A stretch of DNA of 64,000 nucleotides. Source: Legionella steelei (GTDB lineage: Bacteria > Pseudomonadota > Gammaproteobacteria > Legionellales > Legionellaceae). This document shows, piece after piece, positions 43,901 through 50,245 of this stretch (position 1 is its first letter; every line of letters begins with the position of its first letter). The stretch is from NCBI RefSeq assembly GCF_001468005.1, contig NZ_LNYY01000019.1, forward strand, positions 839,688 through 903,687, read 5' to 3'. The notes below the pieces were generated by a model, which saw only the letters and a list, made by a program, of their open reading frames with translations, was not told the DNA's origin and made no database searches. The translations under genes were made by a program, and so were the position numbers.

Positions 43901-46341
43901 GCGCAAACGTACATATGATTATCGAGGAATACCTTCCACCAATAAAACAGCAGAACATGAGCAATGGCCCATATATCTTCTTATTATCTGCATTAAATGA
44001 AGAGCGATTAGCGGCACAAGTACAACAAATGCATCGCTATGTGCTGCAACATCCTCATACAGCAAACAAAGAATGGCTCAGAGATGCATGCTTTACTTTG
44101 CAAACAGGCCGAGAGCATATGAGCGCGCGACTGGCAGTGATTGTTAGCAACCCGGACGAATTGCTTGCAGTCTTGGCGAATTATCCTCAGAGTCATCATT
44201 CTCAACTCTGGATAAATCATCAAACACAAAACACACCGCAACCCGCGCATGCAGCAGAATTAATCGACAATGCACGCTATGAAGAATTAGCCCAACATTG
44301 GATTAATGGAGGAAAAATAGACTGGGAACAATTATACAAACAAACCCTTCCTAATATTATTTCGTTACCTACCTATTCTTTTACAAAACGACGCTGTTGG
44401 ATACCAACTAAGGACATCGAACCCACGGTGCAGCCAACGCCGCCATCTGTAGTGTACACCCCTGACGTAGTTGACGCCCAAGATTGGCTTTACCTCACCC
44501 AATGGGAGAGAAATCCGCAGCTAACGCAGTCTGGATTGTTAAAAAATGAAGGAACATGGCTTATTTTTTGTGAGCAAGAGTCAGTACCCTCATTAAAACA
44601 AGAATTTGGTGACAGTATTTATTGTGTTACAGGCAAGCAATTTGCATCAATTCGTGCAGATGAATACACCATCAATGGTTCTCAAAAAACAGATTATGAG
44701 CAATTATTTGCTACTATTCATACACGACATAAAGAAGATTTAAGAGGAGTTATCTATTTCGGCTCGGCCCAGAACTCAAATACAGGAAACCAAGCAGATC
44801 CTGCACAGGAATTATTGTATCTGTTCCAAGCCCTGATCCAACATTCGTGGTCACAGCAATTAATCGTTTGTCTTGCCTCACAATCTGCTCAGTATGTAAA
44901 TCCCAGTGATTCCGTGAATATCTGGCAACACCATCTTTGGTCTATGACCCGTATTTTTGCAGCCGAACAAGCAAAATATCAAGCCCTACTCCTTGATCTG
45001 GAGATAAATGCAGGTATGGAGCAAAATGCGAAGATCCTAGCTCAAGAATTAGCTCAGTACCAAGCCCAACAAAATCACGTTGCCTATCGTGCTGCGGAAC
45101 GTTATACCATTCGCTTCATGCCTTATGAAATGCCGCACAATCAGGAGATACCCTCCAGGAAGACTCCTGTTGCGGCATTAATTACTGGCGGTTTAGGTGC
45201 TTTAGGTTATGAAATAGCAGAATTTATTGTCGCCCAAGGCACGCGTTTTATTTTGCTTACGGGAACTACAGAACTGTCCTCACAAACTCATGAGAAAAAT
45301 ACTTGGCTCAAACAATTAGAAGCTAAAGGAGCACAAGTCCGTTATGCAGCAGTCGATGTCGCTGACAAAAACCAAATGCATCAGGTAATCAAGGATGCTG
45401 AAAACACATGGCAACAGCCGATTGATGGCGTTTTTCATTTGGCGGGAATCACTACGGATAACGTCACGATTGCCGAGATGGATGAGGCATTATGGCAGAA
45501 CGTGTTGCGCGTAAAAATACAAGGCTCACTGGTATTGCACGAACTCTTTTTACACGCCCCCCTGTCTTGTTTCGTTTTGTTTTCTTCTATTGCCGCAGTA
45601 CCTCATTTTGGCATGGCTGGACTCAGTGCTTATGCCGTAGCAAATGAATTTATGAATGGTCTTGCTTTATATCGCCGCAGTATGCAATTACCTGCAGCAA
45701 GTATTAACTGGGTGGCCTGGTCGGAAAAAGGGATGAGCCACCGACATAATCATGATGCATTTTTAGATGCCGTAGGTATGGCTTCCTTGAGTATTAAAGA
45801 AGGAGTTGCTTTGTTTCATACTTTACTCCGCCTCGATCATGCTGAAATGACCGTATGTAAGATTCAATGGAAGAAATTTTTACAAGTGAATCCCACGGCC
45901 AAGCAGCTTGATTTCTTTAGCTATTTTGTTGCTGAATATGCTGCAAACACACAAACAGCAGTCGTTTCCTCATTAAGCCCCGAGGAAATTACGGCATTAG
46001 TTCTGAATCTTTTTGCAAGCGTATTAGGATTAGACGAGGCAGAAATAGAACGAGATACCCCCTTCCAGCAATACGGTTTGGACTCCATATCCGGAATCGA
46101 TTATACCGAAGAATTAGGTAAACACTTCCCTGATGTGGTCGCACCTATGGATTTATACCGCTACCCCACTCTCAAACAATTGACTGAATACATCATGCAA
46201 CGTGTACAGATGCCCAGCGAATCAAGTCCTACCCCCTTTTTTAGCGTAGAAGAAACGCATGATCTGGATCAATTAAACGCCGCACAACTTAATGAACTAC
46301 TTGAATTGGAATTAAAAGAGCTAGAGCTTGCCTATGAATGA
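31954..46341 (+). CDS. trans-AT polyketide synthase, loading module plus extension modules 1-4
   Basis: 4795 residues; ATG 31954 with GGAAG upstream. Domains in order: FAAL-type AMP ligase (1-560, C-terminal TGSGKLQRK); ACP1 (SFDSINI, ~590-655); KS1 (653-1070, C810); DH (1243-1498, H1257 in DHQINKERVLPG, D1422 and Q1426); KR1 (~1700-1890, Ser in FSSVAAV, Tyr in SDYAYAN); ACP2 (GIDSLM, ~1994); KS2 (2104-2519, C2272); ACP3 (GMDSV, ~2749); KS3 (2825-3252, C2991); ACP4 (GVDSLI, ~3487); KS4 (3569-3992, C3738); KR2 (4408-4600, YAVAN); ACP5 (GLDSIS, ~4708). All KS domains keep their HGTGT and GH(L/C)E histidines. No acyltransferase domain exists; each KS is followed by a trans-AT-type linker ending like LPTYPFAKERYW. 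It overlaps the next gene by 8 bases. Likely makes a cinnamate-primed chain for legioliulin (inference). Confidence 0.88.
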   Translation: MQNIVNVVQNRAQKHPQAKAALYLEDGQHPTASLTFGELDQQAKMIAANLQSQHMLGQRALLIYPTGIEFITSLLGCWYAGVIAVPVPCPKIDEFAKHEAFLNTIADDADIAAVLSLEQYRSSIEATLTHKVPILATDTLKTHATGEYQPIEIIADTIAYLQYTSGSTSTPKAAIITHGNLQHSLQETIKVWHYTKKSVTLTWAPHTHVYGLVCGILVPLYHGTLAIIMSPAAFINRPITWLSAITKYRVTHSGCPNFGYDVCVRNIPDEALAALNLKHWKVAINGGDIVQYQTLTQFISKFKICGFELKQFCSAYGMSELSGAIAVTSYGREPYSLPLQDTPRQIVSSGKLLAGLHALVVDPESKQPVAPGETGEIWLSGASLAQGYWRRPDETQEVFQATVPGSTLHYFKTGDLGFISDNEIYLTGRLKEVIVIYGKKYYPLDLEITVANTLSAFPIKLPQVAFSTEIAGKEKIIIVQELSEETHPSLYPEIKNAISHAITKHHGVDIYDVVLSPRGAIPKTGSGKLQRKKAQLLFNEQKLTRLTNDSPITTAHENSHTGSTKQFANLVAQVLNIDEQEIDLHAPLSRYSFDSINIIHLTSVLNETYELALSPATLYEYATLAAFYNDLLATQNVAVVHHEKRQHTHESNDIAIIGMSGIFPQAPDVDTFWDNLSQGKDCISEVPLSRWNWRDLTVRWGGFIDHVDQFDAAFFNISPHEAELIDPQQRLFLQTAWKTIEDAGYTAATLATMKTGLFVGVFNHDYAELLQKNEVMDAYLTTGTMHSMIANRISYILNLRGPSEAIDTACSSSLVAIHQAVQAILHNDCELALAGGVNTLITPTSFIAARQAGMLSEDGRCKTFDTHANGYVRGEGAGAILLKKLSQALQDGDHIYGVIKGTAVNHGGHVNTLTAPNPNAQAEVIIAACQRAQIPIDSIQYIETHGTGTPLGDPIEINGLKKAFQQLAVVQNIESLPTHYCGLGAVKTHIGHLESAAGIAGIIKTLLAMHHEMIPANLHLNELNPYIEIENSPFYVVDKPRQWLKAPGKQRRAGISSFGFGGANAHIILEERPEHPPVPSPAHPAYLISVSAMTLSALQQRLADLLTWLDKQKDLPSLAALSYTLNAGRQHFSKRFCVIVATIAELQEQLQSILSSKDIESHLLNDELSPNRYPANLNQLRTNYLHGKSIDWRTVYGDYQEKISLPTYPFAKESHWLEIKNHEQQSAHTLIDENISTFSTSAFSKRFSGNEFYLRDHQINKERVLPGAVCLEMARVAANMASSHQQVTTLSQITWNRPIKNQDLSTPLHILLFPESDCVSFSITDQEEAVSYVHGMLHYMDNSAYAPLPRLNLHELKTTLPYTQEPNVIYNHFNHVGISYGPSFQLIQSIHFDEHNLLAEVALPVDLPTSAHEFVLHPCLFDGILQTTQVLLKNREVLYLPFSIEQVDIYKALTNTCYVHAQLTANEDTLHMPVFNLHVTDTEGTLLLVITGFTLCAVHEPVRPEAHVVYYTPQWMMQTARTTSRTHPDSILILGSNERSIQAIKKQFPERTVSSQLLHTSSLTDIPINTLSECIIIALEELDDERRTTTEIQKNLEQTYYLVHTIVAQISKLSLKQPIQLIITSKKRSIFSRALDGFAKCVHQEQSKISCRFIELDDLSQLTHELTQNEIYVRYEGKQRYIKHYTPLPPLDVTTPILKKSGVYLITGGMGGLGYLFATYLAKHYQAQIVLTGRTTLSALQQKKIATLEQHGASVVYISADVSSLPQVQTLIQKTKEHFGVLNGIIHAAGVTHDGLIVNKTIPEIEDVIAPKIYGASNLHTATCQEPLDFFILFSSVAAVFGNLGQSDYAYANCFLDEFAYEREQQRARGNCHGQTLSMNWPLWEEGGLHIAPEYQQELEQTLGILSLATEQGLNAFLQALQHKVAQCIVLPGYQQKLRHALQKNSLRQQPVTAHVSNPNVGEFAEDFLKKILAETLKCSPERIERNLPFENYGIDSLMIIQLNQRLAKEFTALPKTIFFECHNLADLTEYFIAHYSNELSLHLPHAELSSLHKQDSILSHTPVLTQEGIAAYAGMTKFLTAPRNIIAAPRRLGFTKNTSKSSDIAIIGLSGRYPEARNITEFWHNLCAGKDCITEIPKERWTLIDYFDTNQERQGTMYSKWGGFLKDVDHFDPLFFNISPREATLMDPQERLFLETAWHTIEDAGYARETLAGSKIGVYVGVMYGQYQLFAHEAAQPNKFVPTNSVFASIANRVSYFFDFRGPSIALDTMCSSSLTAIHLACQSIHEGECDMALAGGVNLSLHPNKYLLLSHGKFLASDGHCRSFGDGGDGYVPGEAVGAVLLKPLDKALEDGDLIYAVIKGSHLNHGGKTNGYTVPNPNAQAELLAETYQKAQVDPAQVSYLEAHGTGTSLGDPIEMASLNKVFAQSMQQHCALGSVKSNIGHCESAAGIAAVTKVVLQLQHQTLVPSLFSETLNTNIDWSRTPFRVQQTVSEWKQPLANVPRIAGISSFGAGGSNAHLILSAAPEVLSSSTQNKSHYLFTVSAKTELALNQRLDDLLIWLENNPSAQLEQVSYTLNACRSHFECRCAMVASSLAEVGDLIQQFKAQQHPAHLFMQHNADNKPENSLLNTTLLPIMMQQLSQPTHYKEALLTLAKFYVEGQTLDWQQIHADESRKKISLPTYPFAKERYWYSDIAQHKSLEAQQGNGVLTSNGLTDKVHSFLVRQVIHILQMTQHRIALEKNLGEYGMDSVHFIELAKKITEQYAIEFTPALFFTHSSVLSISQYLINQFPEAVAQAHHEIAQLHDHTRPVQSRPVATDTVDTIAIIGMQGLFPQADDLATFWQHMLDGHDLVTEIPIERWNWRDHFGNETHQSNSKWGAFINAFDQFDAGFFNISAREANLMDPQQRLFLEIAWKVIEDAGYDPFSLPSRNIGVFAGVEFSEYQTLIAKQQKEHHGFIATGNSHSMIANRVSYFFNFQGPSEAIDTACSSSLVAIHRAVQAIRHGECELAIAGGVSLLLSPDTLIVTSQLGALSADGRCKTFDKTANGYVKGEGVAGLLLKALKQAQADGDHIYGVIKASAVNHGGKAQSLTAPNAVAQSELLIRAYTQADFNPETVTYIETHGTGTALGDPVEIEGLKRAFSTLLTSEITQNSIALGSVKTNIGHLEPASGIAGVIKLIMAMSHETIPGILHFNELNPYINLTNTPFYIAKETQPWQRNKNERGEDIPLRAGVSSFGFGGTNAHIVLEEGLPHQTTVTNQHTKPYYLIVLSAKHQESLQQKIADLQQWLNSNKETVSLAALSFTLNAGRAHFIYRCALVVDSIDALLHALTLLSQHEVPEYCMLNEGQTLTIQGPVFDEVYQAAINALQQPEHPEQYRHKLFILADLYTKHYLIDWHDVYAGENLQRIASLPAYPFSKQRYWYDLEANAIPPKVIIPATNPSIPVTMDRSSQVLSYLQQVFAEKLRTTPERIQLDETYEVYGVDSLIGLEITNRLEKDFGTLPKTLLYERNRLNDLAKYFIKHHQEKLSVLMPTIDAKPSVAPLEIEAVKPITTAYEQMSHTSRDIAIIGLNGTFPMANSMDEFWHNLSSGLDCVGEVPVERWNYKDYPVVLGGEEHYFPHGGFIPDVDKFDPLFFNISPRDAGLMDPQERLFMQSVWSTLEDAGYTRDKLKHKAQNSVGVFAGVTYNFYPLFIAEEWQKGNRVPLDIQSFSVANRISYFLDVHGPSFVVDTACSSSLAAIHLACESLLRGDCKMAIAGGVNLSLHPSKYHFLGSFNFMSEQGRCASFAEGGTGYVPAEGVGSVLLKPLAEAIADNDMIYGVIKGSSMNHGGKTSGYTVPNPNAQAAVILQALKNANMDARTVSYIEAHGTGTSLGDPIEIRGLQDAFEHYTEDKQFCAIGSVKSNIGHLESAAGVSQLAKVLLQMRHQKLVPTLHSAQLNPFIDFKNSPFYVQQELTDWQPGYNVPRRAGVSSFGAGGANVHMIIEEYLPPIKQQNMSNGPYIFLLSALNEERLAAQVQQMHRYVLQHPHTANKEWLRDACFTLQTGREHMSARLAVIVSNPDELLAVLANYPQSHHSQLWINHQTQNTPQPAHAAELIDNARYEELAQHWINGGKIDWEQLYKQTLPNIISLPTYSFTKRRCWIPTKDIEPTVQPTPPSVVYTPDVVDAQDWLYLTQWERNPQLTQSGLLKNEGTWLIFCEQESVPSLKQEFGDSIYCVTGKQFASIRADEYTINGSQKTDYEQLFATIHTRHKEDLRGVIYFGSAQNSNTGNQADPAQELLYLFQALIQHSWSQQLIVCLASQSAQYVNPSDSVNIWQHHLWSMTRIFAAEQAKYQALLLDLEINAGMEQNAKILAQELAQYQAQQNHVAYRAAERYTIRFMPYEMPHNQEIPSRKTPVAALITGGLGALGYEIAEFIVAQGTRFILLTGTTELSSQTHEKNTWLKQLEAKGAQVRYAAVDVADKNQMHQVIKDAENTWQQPIDGVFHLAGITTDNVTIAEMDEALWQNVLRVKIQGSLVLHELFLHAPLSCFVLFSSIAAVPHFGMAGLSAYAVANEFMNGLALYRRSMQLPAASINWVAWSEKGMSHRHNHDAFLDAVGMASLSIKEGVALFHTLLRLDHAEMTVCKIQWKKFLQVNPTAKQLDFFSYFVAEYAANTQTAVVSSLSPEEITALVLNLFASVLGLDEAEIERDTPFQQYGLDSISGIDYTEELGKHFPDVVAPMDLYRYPTLKQLTEYIMQRVQMPSESSPTPFFSVEETHDLDQLNAAQLNELLELELKELELAYE

Positions 46342-49300
46342 CACAACTACTTTAAAAAAATCATTGTTAATGATTCAAAAGCTAAAAAAGCTTTTGCAGG
46401 AACAAAATAAGCACTTATTTGAACCGATGGCGATTATCGGGATGAGCTGTCGTTTACCCACAGCAAATACTCCGCAAGAGTTTTGGGAATTACTCTGCCA
46501 AGGTAAAAATGTCATTTCCTCAATACCTAATACACGTTGGGAACTCCTTAAAGGTACTCGCGAACCAGAGCAACGTGACGCCAATTTATCGTATTGGGGA
46601 GGCTATTTGCAGCATATTGAGGCATTTGATGCGTATTTTTTTGGCATTAGTCCCCGCGAAGCAATGCGCATGGATCCACAACAACGCATCTTATTGGAAG
46701 TTGCTTATGAGTCGCTTGAAGATGCCGGCTTAACGATTGAGGCTTTAGCTGGATCCAATATGGGGGTTTTTTCCAGCCTCTATGCAAGTCAGTTTAGCCA
46801 TCTGCAAAAACTGGATTCGGATATGGATGCTTTGTTTATTCCTACCGGAAGTGCCATCAGTATGGCAGCAAATCGCTTATCGTATTTATTCGATTTACGT
46901 GGACCCAGTCTGGTGTTAGATACTGCGTGCTCCTCATCGCTGATTGCCATTCAATTAGCTTGTCTTAACTTGCAGGCAAAATTATGTGATACCGCACTGG
47001 TTAGCGCTGTAAATATCAATTTATTACCGTCTATTCATTCTGTTTTGGCCAAAGCAACGATGCTTTCGCCTACTGGACAGTGCCACACTTTTGATGCCAA
47101 TGCCGATGGCTATGTGCAAGGAGAAGGAGCTGGATCCATTGTGTTGAAGCCACTTTCGCAAGCATTAAAGGATCAAGACAAAATCTATGCCGTGATTATG
47201 GGGGGGGCAATAAACCAAGATGGCAAAACAAATGGCTTAACTGCACCGAATGGCTTACAACAAGAACACTTATTACGCTCGGCATATAAGGCAGCGCAAA
47301 CCGATCCGGCAGATGTTGCCTATATCGAATGTCATGGAACAGGTACCTTTCTCGGAGATCCCATTGAAATTCAAGCCTTGGGCGAAATTGTCGGCAAAAA
47401 TCGCGCGCCTGAAAAACCCTGCTGGATAAGTTCAGTCAAAACCAATGTAGGGCATCTGGAACCCGCAGCAGGTATTGTGAGCATCATTAAAGTGGCGTTA
47501 GCTTTAAAACATGGTTTCATTCCACCCCACCTTAACTTCTCGCAGGCCAACCCACATATTCCATTTGAGCGTTACGCCTTGCGTATTCCACAACAAACGG
47601 AGCAATTACCTCGATATGGTGATAGCTGTATTGCGGGAGTCAGTGGCTTTGGTTTTGGTGGTGCCAATGCACATCTTGTGTTGCGGGAACTCTCTTTACA
47701 TGAGCAACCCGATTCGGCACCTGTTGCCCGGGATAACGAGTTATTCACTATTTCGGCAAAAGAGCCTGCTGCATTATCGGCTTTGATTGAGCGTTGGTGT
47801 GCTTTTTTAAACAATAAACCAGAAACAAACCTGGCACAGCTCTGCTATAACCTCCATGTCAGACGTTCGCATTATGTGCATCGTTTAGCAATAATTACTG
47901 ATTCAGTTGCAGATCTGTATCAAAAACTAGAGGCTTTGCGTGTAGACCCTCACAGGCAACAGGAACATGTATTTATCAATCATGACCTAAAAAAATCCAA
48001 CAACCCCTTGAGCATATCCGAATTTGTGAACATGGATTTGTCTCTCTTAGCAAAAAACTATATAAACCAAGCTCAGGTCGATTGGAAAAAATTTGAAGAA
48101 GAACGCATTTACATGCCTTTGGATATGCCGTTTTATCCATGGCAACACAAAGTCTATTGGCCAAGCTTTGGGCACACATCCAATGCGCGTGTTAATCCAA
48201 GCTACCCAATGCGCGGAAAGACCCTAGCCTCACCTTTAGCAGCGCGCCAATTTGAGTTTGTCTTTGATACACAAACAATGCCTGAAATCCAGGATACATT
48301 TTATGTATTGCATGCAGGTTATTATCTGGAAATGTTGGCGTATGCCACACAGCAACTACAATCTACAGTTTCCTTTAATGTGCAACAACTTAATTTTTTA
48401 TCGCCTATATTAGTTCTGGATGGAAAAACCGTTTTGGTCCACTTAATCATCGAAAAAGAAGAGCACAATGGCTTAATATTTCGTTTTTTCAGCAATGATG
48501 GCAAAGACAATTGGATAGAACATGCCACAGGCGCTTTAGCGTTGAATACCTCACCTCTCAGTCAACTTGCAAGCAAGAACGAGTTGCTCAAACGACTTCC
48601 GGCATCCGGAACTCAGGAATCATTCTACAAACGCATCACCGGTATGGGTATGCCCGCAGGCGATACCATTCGCTGGGCACATCAATATTGGACAAATGAC
48701 AATGAATTATTTTGTGAATTACGCGAACCTAAGGCTTCAGAGCGTGGGACACAATTTATAACGCAAATGCATCCAGGGATCTTTGATGCCTGTATTCAAA
48801 CACTCTTCTTACTGCTTCCAGAACAATTTACTAAACCCTATATTGCATCGCATATGGGTACTATTGAATTTTATGGCGCAGCAGAAGAGCAAAAGTATAT
48901 ATACACCGTATTAAAAAAACTGCATCCCGAAGGAAAGCATATAATTGCCGATTGGTATTTATTGGATAAAAATTATCGTTTGCTCGCTCAATGCCATGGT
49001 CTACAGATGACCATACTCAACGATACCCTGCAAATCGATAAAATAATGGAAATTCAATCTCAGTTTCAACTTGATTTATCTTTGCCTTATACAACATGTA
49101 AACAGCAATTGATCCATTATTTGACTGAGCAATTTGCGATGATTTTTGCGATGCCCCAAAATGATATTAGCCCCTTCCAGTCCTTGCATGAACTGGGGAT
49201 GGATTCTCTCATGGCATTAGCAGTAATCCGCATCATAGAAACCAATTTGAACGTGACATATTCTTTACCTTTGATGATGCAAGGCCCGTCAATTAATGAG

Positions 49301-50206
49301 ATTGCAGAGTATGTGTTATCAAGCCAATGGATAGGAGCAAAAGAGGAACCCACACCAGCAACCCATTTCGATAATATATGGATCGCCAATCGAAAAATAC
49401 AAGAGCATGCTCAAATACGCTTATTTTGCTTTCCGTATGGTGGTGGAGGCGCCTCTATTTATCGCGAATGGCAGCAGGAATTTCCTGATTTTATTGAAGT
49501 ATGCCCAGTACAATTGCCAGGTAGAGAAAATCGGATGGAAGAACAGCCTCTTGATAACTTGGATACTTTAGTGTCTTTGTTGGCCTATCAACTAAAACCT
49601 CAATTTGATTTACCTTTTGCGTTTTTTGGTCATAGTTTTGGTTCACTAATTGGCTTTGAACTGACTCGCTATTTACGTACACATCACCTACCAACGCCTG
49701 CGCATCTTTTTGCATCAGCATATCCTGATCCTCGTGTACCCTCCAAAAGTTTGCATAATCTGCTGGCTAAACTACAACAAATGAACATCAATTTATTTGA
49801 TTTAAACTCAGAGCACATTGGTGAGTTAGATGAGGCACAATTAACTGCTTTATCCAGTGTATTTCAAGAAAACGGCATTGTTGATTACAGCGATGAACGC
49901 ATGAACAAAAGTATTATCAAAGTTTTATTACCTATTTTTATTGGCGATATGAATATAGTAAAAAGTTATACTTACCGCGATGAATTACCTTTAAACCTAA
50001 GCACTACGGTATTTTTAGGAAAACAGGATGCGTGGGTCTCTCCAGAAGATCATTTTGGATGGGCTGAACACTCCTTAGAACCGTGTGAATTCCAACAATT
50101 TGATAGCGGGCATCTGTTTATAAGAGAAAAAGAAATAAGATCGAAAGTAATTCAAAAAATTACCGAAAAGTTACAGCGCTTTTGTAAAGAAGAATGTGAT
50201 GCCTAA
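46334..50206 (+). CDS. polyketide synthase terminal module: KS, degenerate DH-like, ACP, thioesterase
   Basis: 1290 residues from ATG 46334, inside the end of the preceding gene; TTG 46328 is an alternative. A short charged coiled-coil docking segment (2-30) precedes KS5 (31-455, C199 in DTACSSSL, ECHGTGT, TNVGHLEP). A post-KS linker ends near WQHKVYW. A double-hotdog DH-like domain covers about 625-895. The usual DHxVxGxxxLPG loop is shortened to D654-TFYVLH660-AG, so the standard catalytic His is gone, while the second-half Asp (D818 in HPGIFDACIQ) remains. ACP6 carries S958 (GMDSL). A type II-like thioesterase follows from ~1030: FPYGGGGASIYREW, GHSFG (S1101) and H1260. It should perform the last extension, help ring closure and release the product. 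There is again no AT. The gene ends at a hairpin shared with the convergent FadL gene. Confidence 0.87.
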   Translation: MNDTTTLKKSLLMIQKLKKLLQEQNKHLFEPMAIIGMSCRLPTANTPQEFWELLCQGKNVISSIPNTRWELLKGTREPEQRDANLSYWGGYLQHIEAFDAYFFGISPREAMRMDPQQRILLEVAYESLEDAGLTIEALAGSNMGVFSSLYASQFSHLQKLDSDMDALFIPTGSAISMAANRLSYLFDLRGPSLVLDTACSSSLIAIQLACLNLQAKLCDTALVSAVNINLLPSIHSVLAKATMLSPTGQCHTFDANADGYVQGEGAGSIVLKPLSQALKDQDKIYAVIMGGAINQDGKTNGLTAPNGLQQEHLLRSAYKAAQTDPADVAYIECHGTGTFLGDPIEIQALGEIVGKNRAPEKPCWISSVKTNVGHLEPAAGIVSIIKVALALKHGFIPPHLNFSQANPHIPFERYALRIPQQTEQLPRYGDSCIAGVSGFGFGGANAHLVLRELSLHEQPDSAPVARDNELFTISAKEPAALSALIERWCAFLNNKPETNLAQLCYNLHVRRSHYVHRLAIITDSVADLYQKLEALRVDPHRQQEHVFINHDLKKSNNPLSISEFVNMDLSLLAKNYINQAQVDWKKFEEERIYMPLDMPFYPWQHKVYWPSFGHTSNARVNPSYPMRGKTLASPLAARQFEFVFDTQTMPEIQDTFYVLHAGYYLEMLAYATQQLQSTVSFNVQQLNFLSPILVLDGKTVLVHLIIEKEEHNGLIFRFFSNDGKDNWIEHATGALALNTSPLSQLASKNELLKRLPASGTQESFYKRITGMGMPAGDTIRWAHQYWTNDNELFCELREPKASERGTQFITQMHPGIFDACIQTLFLLLPEQFTKPYIASHMGTIEFYGAAEEQKYIYTVLKKLHPEGKHIIADWYLLDKNYRLLAQCHGLQMTILNDTLQIDKIMEIQSQFQLDLSLPYTTCKQQLIHYLTEQFAMIFAMPQNDISPFQSLHELGMDSLMALAVIRIIETNLNVTYSLPLMMQGPSINEIAEYVLSSQWIGAKEEPTPATHFDNIWIANRKIQEHAQIRLFCFPYGGGGASIYREWQQEFPDFIEVCPVQLPGRENRMEEQPLDNLDTLVSLLAYQLKPQFDLPFAFFGHSFGSLIGFELTRYLRTHHLPTPAHLFASAYPDPRVPSKSLHNLLAKLQQMNINLFDLNSEHIGELDEAQLTALSSVFQENGIVDYSDERMNKSIIKVLLPIFIGDMNIVKSYTYRDELPLNLSTTVFLGKQDAWVSPEDHFGWAEHSLEPCEFQQFDSGHLFIREKEIRSKVIQKITEKLQRFCKEECDA

Positions 50207-50207
50207 T

Positions 50208-50244
50208 GTAGCCTGGGTGAAGGCAAAGCCATAACCCGGGTTAC
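50208..50244. terminator. palindromic repeat copy 4, between convergent polyketide and FadL genes
   Basis: GTAGCCTGGGT (50208-50218) pairs with ACCCGGGTTAC (50234-50244), a short form of the GTAGCCTGGGTG element. It starts two bases after the polyketide gene stop and ends two bases before the FadL stop codon, so it is well placed as a bidirectional terminator. Confidence 0.65.
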
Positions 50245-50245
50245 A

